DNA from: Guillardia theta CCMP2712
Taxonomy: Eukaryota > Cryptophyceae > Pyrenomonadales > Geminigeraceae
Assembly (NCBI RefSeq): GCF_000315625.1
Contig: NW_005434650.1
Location: 162,158-226,157, forward strand
DNA length: 64,000 bases
Direction: 5' to 3'
Position numbers and translations under genes: made by a program. Every line of letters begins with the position of its first letter. The first letter of the stretch is position 1. Positions 46,330-53,108 of the stretch are shown here, one piece after another. Under the pieces are notes generated by a model. It did not search any database. It saw only the letters and a program-made list of their open reading frames with translations, and had not been told where the DNA came from.

Positions 46330-46749
46330 TTCCTGTGTCCAGCCTGCCCCAGGCGGACCCCCGGGCAACGCCGGCTCCTTGTCGGCGGCTGCCCTTTCTC
46401 CGTCCGCGACCGCCAGCTTTGTGGCGGCAGCCGCGGACGTCTCGACTGACAGTGGTCAGTCGGCTGCCTCCGGGTATCGCGTCTAAGTCGTCTAAGGGAT
46501 TTTATTCCTCCTGCTTGCTCCTGCTGCTTGTTGCTTGATTGCTTGACACTTCGGCTGCTTGTCTGCGCGGCTTCGCGCTTGGGCTGGCGATGCCGGGTCT
46601 GCTGACAGTTGCCAGCAGTGCTGGTTCTTTTCGGGCTTGTGTTTTGTGTGTGATTGTGCAGCTTCTCGCTGTTCGCTGTATGCCTGGAGGTTTAGCTTGA
46701 TCCTGCTTTGTTTTGCTTGAGGCACTTTTTACCTTCTGCCAGTAAATCC
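46330..46749 (+). mobile_element. Repeat copy, 420 bp
   Basis: Starts at TGTTCCTGTGTCCAGCCTG and runs through the C-terminal codons, stop, 3' untranslated blocks and standard end. It lacks the CTCCCTCCGTCCG segment seen at 48360 and duplicates CTAAGTCGTCTAAGG at the stop. Confidence 0.8.
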
Positions 46750-46870
46750 TATATGACTCCGAGGCTCTCTCTACCTGGGCTGCTGTGTGCTATGCGAGCA
46801 AAACTCAGATCCCGTTGCCAGCAGTGCTAGCCGCGCCTGTTGAGTCTTGCTGCCTTGCGTGTCAGGATAC

Positions 46871-47011
46871 GGATTTACTGGCAGATCATGTAAAAAGTGC
46901 CTCAAGCTGCGAGAGTGACCGCGGTCAGTCGACGCCGTTCCGCCGCCGCAGAGGCCGCGGACGGAGAAAGGGCCCGGGGGTCCGCCTGGGGCAGCGGACA
47001 CATGGAGGCTG
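46871..47011 (-). mobile_element. Repeat copy with the middle missing
   Basis: GGATTTACTGGCAG, then a 4-base change (ATCATG), then TAAAAAGTGCCTCAAGC. It then jumps over the 3' untranslated blocks to the coding part (GGTCAGTCGACGCCG ... GGGGTCCGCCTGGGGC). Confidence 0.7.
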
Positions 47012-47031
47012 GGCGCATGCTCCCTTGGAGA

Positions 47032-47570
47032 GGATTTACTGGCAGAAGGGAAAAAGTGCCTCAAGCAAAACAAAGCAGGAACACACAGCACACAGCGAGA
47101 AGCTGCACAATCACACACAAAACACAAGCCCGAAAAGAACCAGCACTGCTGGCACCCAGACCCTGCACCGCCAGCCCCAGCAAGCGCGAAGCCGCGCAGA
47201 CAAGCAGCCTAAGGGTCAGGCAATCAAGCAACAAGCAGCAGGAGCATGCAGGAGGAAGAAAATCCCTTACACGCGATACCCGGAGGCAGCCGACTGACCA
47301 CTGTCAGTCGAGACGCCCGCTGCCGCCACAAAGCGGGCGGGCCGCGGACGGAGAAAGGGCCGCTGAGCCGCCGACAAGGAGCCGCCCGTGACGGCGGCGA
47401 CGCCGCAGCAATGCCCAAGGACCGGCGTGACCCGACCGATGCCGGGGAGGAAGCAGGCGAGCTCGGACCAGCAGCAAGCACCCCAGTGGTGTCGAGCTCT
47501 CCGGAGGCACCCGACGTCACAGTGAGGGACGGAGACGCTTGGCCAGCTCCGCGCCGATCGTCGGCGCCAC
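47032..47570 (-). mobile_element. Long antisense repeat copy (left arm of inverted pair)
   Basis: The longest antisense copy. It reads from the standard end through the 3' untranslated blocks, stop and C-terminal frame to GCCGATCGTCGGCGCCAC. Its sense frame preserves a segment (TSGASGELDTTGVLAAG) deleted in the copy at 48116. Relative to that copy it lacks most of the region between GTCACGGGCGG and CTCCTTGTCGGCGGC. Confidence 0.8.
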
Positions 47571-48115
47571 CGTGCTGGATGTTTATGCCGTTGCAGCTAC
47601 GTCCGCTATGAAGAAGTACATGTTGGCTGATCTGAAGCTAGAGATTCAACCTCGCGAGTCGAAAGTTTACATCCCCTCTTGGCATCAACACCCTGATCTC
47701 TCGCAGCTGAAGAAGAGCCTTAAGCGCCGTCTCAAGACTCAACTTCTTCACTTCGAGGTCGTCACTGGCGGGATTACACTTGGCAGCCTGCCTATCGGCA
47801 CGGATGGATCCCTCAACGAAGAGCTCTCGAAGCTCGGCGGCTCGATGCCTCTTGAGGATGCGGCGTTTGGTCGGCACTTCGTGCCTGATGACGGACCTGC
47901 TGCTGAGGTCCTGGCTCGCAAACGCGCCGCCACCTATCAGCGCCTCACTATGCAGCTGACGCTGGAGGCGCTCTTGTCTGGTGCGAGGCGCATGACGCCC
48001 TTGCGGGCGCAAGCACTTCTCGAGCCAGAGGACAGCTCCTCCTCGGACTTTGTCGAGTCGCCCGAGGGGGAGTCTTCGCCGGAGGTCTCCGACTCCGATG
48101 GGGGAAACCCTTCGA
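47571..48115 (+). pseudogene. Coding fragment inside inverted pair, probable element ORF
   Basis: Continuous plus-strand frame of about 180 codons with no known domain: MKKYMLADLKLEIQPRESKV, SQLKKSLKRRLKTQLLHFEV, PLEDAAFGRHFVPDDGPAAE, TMQLTLEALLSGARRMTPL, EDSSSSDFVESPEGESSPEV. It continues in frame into the copy at 48116 before a deletion shifts it. The stretch from PLEDAAFG onward recurs at 49725-50130, and parts recur antisense at 52435-52500, so it belongs to the repeat family. Function unknown. Confidence 0.55.
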
Positions 48116-48763
48116 GTGGCCCCGACGATCGGCGCGGAGCTGGCGAGGCGTCTCCGTCCCTCACTGTGAACCACTGGGGTGCTTGCTGCTGGTCCGAGCT
48201 CGCCTGCTTCCTCCCCGGCATCGGTCGGGTCACGCCGGTCCTTGGGCATTGCCGCGGCGTCGCCGCCGTCACGGGCGGCTACCGCTGACTCGGCTACCGC
48301 TGACTCGGAGGTTAGCGAGGAGGACTACCTCGAGCGGTACCGTGTTCATGTGTCCAGCCTCCCTCCGTCCGCTGCCCCAGGCGGACCCCCGGGCAACGCC
48401 GGCTCCTTGTCGGCGGCTGCCCTTTCTCCGTCCGCGGCCGCCCGCTTTGTGGCGGCAGCGGACGTCTCGACTGACAGTGGTCAGTCGGCTGCCTCCGGGT
48501 ATGGCGTCTAAGGGATTTTATTCCTCTTGCATGCTCCTGCTGCTTGTTGCTTGATTGCTTGACCCTTAGGCTGCTTGTCTGCGCGGCTTCGCGCTTGGGC
48601 TGGCGATGCCGCGTCTGGGTGCCAGCAGTGCTGGTTCTTTTCGGGCTTGTGTTTTGTGTGTGTTTGTGCAGCTTCTCGCTGTGGACTGTGTGCCTGCCGG
48701 TTCAGCTTGATCCTGCTTTGTTTTGCTTGAGGCACTTTTTACCTTCTGCCAGTAAATCCTATA
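48116..48763 (+). mobile_element. Longest sense repeat copy (right arm)
   Basis: Runs from GTGGCCCCGACGATCGGCG to the standard end at 48759 plus TATA. It contains the tandem ACCGCTGACTCGGCTACCGC, the frame SEEDYLERYR, the hairpin CGACTGAC-AGTG-GTCAGTCG, the stop at 48509-48511, and about 250 bases of 3' untranslated sequence. Confidence 0.85.
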
Positions 48764-49014
48764 CCTGCCAGAAGCTGCGCTTCTTCCTCCAGGGGTCTTC
48801 TCCGTTTCTCCCGCGGGTCCAATCACAGATTCGTCGCTTTGACCTCTCTGTCCACCTGGCGCTTGAGAAATACCACCGCTGGCCTTCCTCGCAGTACCTC
48901 GCCGCGCATCCCGACCTGCTCGAGTTTGCGAGGTTCAAGCGGGAGCTTCCGCATAGTCGGGGAGGGGACGAGTTCACGCCCTCTGAGGGTAAACACCCCG
49001 CTGTTTACTGAGTA
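48764..49014 (+). pseudogene. Coding-like fragment between inverted copies
   Basis: Open plus-strand frame: KLRFFLQGSSPFLPRVQSQI, RRFDLSVHLALEKYHRWPSS, LAAHPDLLEFARFKRELPHS. It stops at 49009-49011. No match recognised. It could be part of the element's upstream ORF or of another element. The spacer ends GAGTATATA next to the antisense copy. Confidence 0.5.
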
Positions 49015-49018
49015 TATA

Positions 49019-49301
49019 GGATTTACTGGCAGAAGGTAAAAAGTGCCTCAAGCAAAACAAAGCAGGATCAAGCTGAACCGGCAGGTACACAGTCCACAGC
49101 GAGAAGCTGCACAAACACACACAAAACACAAGCCCGAAAAGAACCAGCACTGCTGGCACCCAGACGCGGCATCGCCAGCCCAAGCGCGAAGCCGCGCAGA
49201 CAAGCAGCCTAAGGGTCAAGCAATCAAGCAACAAGCAGCAGGAGCATGCAGGAGGAATAAAATCCTTTAGACGCGATACCCGGAGGCAGCCGACTGACCA
49301 C
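49019..49301 (-). mobile_element. Antisense repeat copy
   Basis: Complete from the standard end through both 3' untranslated blocks to GACTGACCAC, where it stops abruptly against unrelated coding sequence. Confidence 0.85.
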
Positions 49302-50130
49302 CAATGTGTGGTTCTGTACGGTACGTACTATACGGCTATCGCTCGCTTCCTCGCTTGGTACTCTGACCAGCCGATGTCCCGGACGCTGCCCTCTCCTCAT
49401 AGCCTGGACGTTCACAGCTCGAGATCTCTCCGTGCCCAGAAGCATCCTCTGGCGACCTTCTTCGTTGAGGCGCACGACTTCGTTCATAATGCTGGAGCGT
49501 ACATTGGCAGCTCTGCCGACCTGACCAAGTGGGGGGAGGTCAACCTCGACGCCCTCCATGTTGCAGCGTCTGAGAAGGTATAGGATTCGCAAACATCGCG
49601 CTGCATATGCCATGACTACTCCTCCTCGAGCGTTCATCCCTCTTGCCATCTCGACGGACGGTACCCTGCATCCTGACACCCTCCGCTTCATCTGGTATCT
49701 CGCGGACATCATTGCTCAGCGCTCGATGCCTCTTGAGGATGCGGCGTTTGGTCGGCACTTCGTGCCTGATGACGGCCCTGCTGCTGAGGTCCTGGCTCGC
49801 AAACGCGCCGCCACCTATCAGCGCCTCACTATGGTTCTTTTCGGGCTTGTGTTTTGTGTGTGCTTGTGCAGCTTCTCGCTGTGGACTGTGTGCCTGCCGG
49901 TTCCGCTTGTGTCCTGCTTTGTTTTGCTTGAGGCACTTTTTACCTTCTGCCAGTAAATCCTATAAAGGCTATGCAGCTGACGCTGGAGGCGCTCTTGTCT
50001 GGTGCGAGGCGCATGACGCCCTTGCGGGCGCAAGCACTTCTCGAGCCAGAGGACAGCTCCTCCTCGGACTTTGTCGAGTCGCCCGAGGGGGAGTCTTCGC
50101 CGGAGGTCTCCGACTCCGATGGGGGAAAAC
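49302..50130 (+). pseudogene. Element coding fragment, interrupted by a repeat insertion
   Basis: Frame 1 (49305-49580): YYTAIARFLAWYSDQPMSRT, LATFFVEAHDFVHNAGAYIG, ADLTKWGEVNLDALHV, then a stop. A shifted frame continues RRYRIRKHRAAYAMTTPP, RAFIPLAISTDGTLHPDTLR, FIWYLADIIAQR and PLEDAAFGRHFVPDDG. At 49833 a 135-bp repeat copy is inserted, after which MQLTLEALLSGARRMTPL resumes to 50130. The AFIPLAISTDGTLHPDTLRF pattern resembles C-terminal segments I recall from protist retroelement polyproteins, but this is a weak impression. Confidence 0.6.
49834..49968 (+). mobile_element. 135-bp repeat insertion flanked by CTATG duplication
   Basis: Sequence from GTTCTTTTCGGGCTTGTG to CCAGTAAATCC plus TATAAAGG, flanked by CTATG at 49829-49833 and 49969-49973. 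The same coding stretch at about 47945-47960 reads CACTATGCAGCTGACG without interruption. Confidence 0.9.
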
Positions 50131-50138
50131 GTAAACAC

Positions 50139-50574
50139 GGATTTACTGGCAAATGGATTGACTGGCAGAAGGGAAAAAGTGCCTCAAGCAAAACTGGCAA
50201 AGCAGGATCAAGCTAAACCTCCTGGCACACAGCGCACAGCGAGAAGCTGCACAATCACACACAAAACACAAGCCCGAAAAGAACCAGCACTGCTGGCACC
50301 CAGACCCGGCACCGCCAGCCCCAGCAAGCGCGAAGCCGCGCAGACAAGCAGCCTAAGGGTCAAGCAATCAAGCAACAAGCAGCAGGAGCATGCAGGAGGA
50401 ATAAAATCCCTTACACGCGATACCCGGAGGCAGCCGACTGACCACTGTCAGTCGAGACGTCCGCTGCCGCCACAAAGCGGGCGGGCCGCGGACGGAGAAA
50501 GGGCAGCCGCCGACAAGGAGCCGGCGTTGCCCGGGGGTCCGCCTCAGGGGGCAGCGGACGGAGGGAGGCTGGAC
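50139..50574 (-). mobile_element. Antisense repeat copy with duplicated end
   Basis: Begins GGATTTACTGGCAAATGG, repeats ACTGGCAGAAGGG, has ACTGGC inserted inside AAAACAAAGC, then runs through the 3' untranslated blocks and C-terminal frame to GGGAGGCTGGACA. Confidence 0.8.
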
Positions 50575-50757
50575 ACTGGCAGAAGGTAAAAAGTGCCTCA
50601 AGCAAAACAAAGCAGGATCAAGCTAAAACTCCTGGCACACAGCGCACAGCGAGGAGCTGCACAATCACACACAAAACACAAGCCCGAAAAGAACCAGCAC
50701 TGCTGGCAACCAGACCCGGCAGCGCCAGCCCAAGCGCGAAGCCGCGCAGACAAGCAG
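50575..50757 (-). mobile_element. Antisense repeat copy, 3' part only
   Basis: Starts inside the end block (CTGGCAGAAGG, lacking GGATTTA) and ends at GCAGACAAGCAG. Confidence 0.75.
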
Positions 50758-50764
50758 TAGTAGT

Positions 50765-50962
50765 GGATTTACTGGCAGAAGGTAAAAAGCGCCTCAAGCA
50801 GACAAGCAGCCTAAGGGTCAGGCAATCAAGCAACAAGCAGCAGGAGCATGCAGGAGGAAGAAAATCCCTTACACGCGATACCCGGAGGCAGCCGACTGAC
50901 CACTGTCAGTCGAGACGTCCGCTGCCGCCACAAAGCGGGCGGCCGCGGACGAAGAAAGGGGG
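50765..50962 (-). mobile_element. Antisense repeat copy missing a middle block
   Basis: End block (with AAAAGCGCC) jumps at CTCAAGCAGACAAGCAGCC straight to the GCTGCTTGTTGC block, skipping the GGTTCTTTTCGGG block, then enters the C-terminal frame. Confidence 0.75.
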
Positions 50963-50967
50963 GTATA

Positions 50968-51126
50968 GGATTTACTGGCAGAAGGTAAAAAGTGCCTCAA
51001 GCAAAACAAAGCAGGATCAAGCTAAACCTCCTGGCACACAGCGCACAAGCAAACATTGCACGTGCCTGTCCCATCCTAGCATCTCTGTTTTGCTTGAGGC
51101 ACTTTTTACCTTCTGCCAGTAAATCC
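50968..51126. mobile_element. Two short facing repeat copies
   Basis: An antisense copy (50968 to about 51047) and a 40-bp sense copy (51087-51126) flank about 40 bp (AAGCAAACATTGCACGTGCC and following). The sense copy consists only of the end block. Confidence 0.75.
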
Positions 51127-51423
51127 TATGCCTCACGCGGGCTCCGGGTGATCCGCCCCCCAATTCACCCACGTGATCGCTTCACTGATGACGGCGGAGA
51201 CTTTTCCTTGCTCTGTTTCCAGCCTGTGGCGTTCCGCCTCGCATCATCACCCAAGTCCACCAGTCGCATAGGATTTACCACCAAGCTTCCGCCCGGTGAG
51301 CAATGGCGACCGCCAACTTGAAGTCGGCGCAGGATCGGCATTGGTAAAGATGGGCCCTCGGCCTCGCCCGCACAGTCCAGACACACTCCCCCCACTCGGG
51401 CTACAGCCAGGCGCGACCCTGGC
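51127..51423 (+). pseudogene. Coding-like fragment between repeat copies
   Basis: Open frame: VIRPPIHPRDRFTDDGGDFS, LLCFQPVAFRLASSPKSTSR, IGFTTKLPPGEQWRPPT, then a stop near 51320. Not recognised and not repeated elsewhere in the window. Confidence 0.4.
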
Positions 51424-52361
51424 CGGGAGGGAAAAAGTGCCTCGACCGGACCCCCGTGCAACGTCACGGGCGGCTCCCGCTGACTCGGCTACCGCTGACT
51501 CGGAGGCTAGCGAGGAGGACTACCTCGAGCGGTACCGTGTTCCGATGGAGATAGGATTTACTGGCAGAAGGTAAAAAGTGCCTCAAGCAAAACAAAGCAG
51601 GAACAAGCTGAACCTCCTGGCACACAGTCCACAGCGAGAAGCTGCACAATCACACACAAAACACAAGCCCGAAAAGAACCAGCACTGCTGGCACCCAGAC
51701 GCGGCATCGCCAGCTGTTCCTGTGTCCAGCCTCCCTCCGTCCGCTGCCCCAGGCGGACCCCCGGGCAACGCCGGCTCCTTGTCGGCGGCTGCCCTTTCTC
51801 CGTCCGCGGCCGCCCGCTTTGTGGCGGCAGCGGACGTCTCGACTGACAGTGGTCAGTCGGCTGCCTCCGGGTATCGAGAAGCTGCACAAAACACACACAA
51901 AACATAAGCCGGCGTTGCCCGGGGGCGGCCGCGGACGGAGAAAGCTGCCCTTTCTCCGTCCGCGGCCGGCGGACGGAGAACGGCCGGCGGACGGCCACAA
52001 AGCTGGCGGCCGCGGACGGGCAGCCGCCGGCCGCCGACAAGGAGCCGGCGTTGCCCGGGGGTCCGCCTGGGGCAGCGGACGGAGGGAGGCTGGACACAGG
52101 AACACGGTACCGCGGCTCGAGGTAGTCCTCCTCGCTAACCTCCAAGGGACCTGGGCTGTCACGGTGCGGCATCGGAGGCAGGCGAGCTCGGACCAGCAGC
52201 ATTGGTCAGTCGGATGCCTCTGGGTATCGCGTCTAAGGGACGGTACTAGTGACTCTGCATCCTTCCTGGCCATTATCCTGACACCCTCCGCTTCATCTGG
52301 TATGATTTACTGGCAGAAGGTAAAAAGTGCCTCAAGCAAAACAAAGCAGGAACAAGCTGAA
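51424..52361. mobile_element. Scrambled repeat fragments
   Basis: Successive pieces: a partial end block (AAAAAGTGCCTCGACCGG); sense CTCCCGCTGACTCGGC to GTACCGTGTTCC; an antisense copy 51554-51715; a sense C-terminal piece 51716-51877; several short antisense pieces rich in CGGCCGGCGGACGG; an antisense coding piece to about 52195; and an antisense end block 52304-52361. The last is joined to CTTCATCTGGTAT, a coding stretch also present at 49687-49699. Confidence 0.65.
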
Positions 52362-52525
52362 CCGGCTTGCTCGAGGTTTCAGGTTGAGGCGTTTTTTACC
52401 TTGCCAGTGCGCGGCGAGTAAAACTGTGCCTGGAGCCTCATGCGCCTCGCACCAGACAGGAATGCCTCCAGCGAGCTGCATAGTAAGGCGCTGGTAGGTG
52501 GCCGCCGCCGAGACCGAAAGTGCGC

Positions 52526-52598
52526 TGTGTGCCAGGAGGTTTAGCTTGTTCCTGCTTTGTTTTGCTTGAGGCACTTTTTACCTTCTGCCAGTAAATCC
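52526..52598 (+). mobile_element. Rightmost repeat copy
   Basis: GTGCCAGGAGGTTTAGC to CCAGTAAATCC. It is preceded by an antisense coding piece (52435-52500) related to the YQRLTMQL stretch. Confidence 0.8.
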
Positions 52599-53108
52599 GC
52601 AACATGAAAGTAACCAGGCTGCGCTCCATGTAACCGAAACTTGAAGTAATCTGCGGCTCAGTAACCATGAAGACTGCTATCTTCATGGCACCCGTCGGGG
52701 GGGGGGAGGGTATACTGCTGTGCGAGACTACGGCTCTTTTACTCGTAGGATGCCAGTGCCGGGCTGCGACTGACCGTCGGACGGTGCAGTGCCACCGGGT
52801 CGCCGGGCCGGGGCCGGGGGATCAACCGTTACGTTCAGTTATAGCACTGAGATCCTGCCGTAGTGAAATACAGATGCGAAAACTTTGAAATCTTCGAAAA
52901 GGGGCGGGGCCGGCCGCCTGGGCCCCATTACTTCTCCCGAAATTTCAAATATTTCTCTAAGAATTTCAAATGTTGATTGACGATCAAGGATACCCGTAGT
53001 CACCTGGAGGTCACCGTTAATTCGCCATGGAGGGCGAGGAGGAGGGAGGAGAGGAGGAGGGAAGGAAGGACGAGCGACTCGCTGCTACTCGTTGACCTCC
53101 TGGACACG
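52599..53108. other. Intergenic region with small inverted repeat
   Basis: CCATGAAGA (52665-52673) and TCTTCATGG (52680-52688) are perfect reverse complements with a 6-base loop. A run of 10 G (52698-52707), a GGCCGGGGCC-rich stretch and AT-rich sequence (52930-52980) follow. The frame of the next gene is open upstream to about 52977 but has no ATG before 53109. Confidence 0.55.

Larger units (their letters stand above)
48477..49301. repeat. Inverted repeat, two 287-bp arms
   Basis: Arms 48477-48763 (sense copy) and 49015-49301 (antisense copy) are near-perfect reverse complements of equal length, meeting at CCTATA and TATAGG. They enclose a 251-bp spacer. Confidence 0.85.
45892..52598. mobile_element. 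Mosaic cluster of one 3'-anchored retroposon-like repeat family
   Basis: About 6.7 kb with no intact host gene. At least 15 copies of one sequence lie in both orientations (6 on plus, 9 on minus), and 13 end exactly at CCAGTAAATCC. Reading towards that end, the consensus order is: a Ser/Ala/Pro-rich open frame; the last codons (SAASGYRV) and a TAA; GGGATTTTATTCCTC; a block with GCTGCTTGTTGCTTGATTGC; a block with GGTTCTTTTCGGGCTTGTG; and the end block TTGAGGCACTTTTTACC plus TTCTGCCAGTAAATCC. Copies begin at different points, as in 5'-truncated LINE or SINE insertions. There is no poly-A tail. Several copies also have internal deletions. Family name, reverse transcriptase and full length are not visible here. 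Component copies are listed separately. Confidence 0.8.

Noticed and set aside
46871-51126. CRISPR-like impression of repeats with unique spacers
   Set aside because: Repeat copies are in both orientations, have different lengths and carry coding sequence. The genome is eukaryotic and no cas genes are present.
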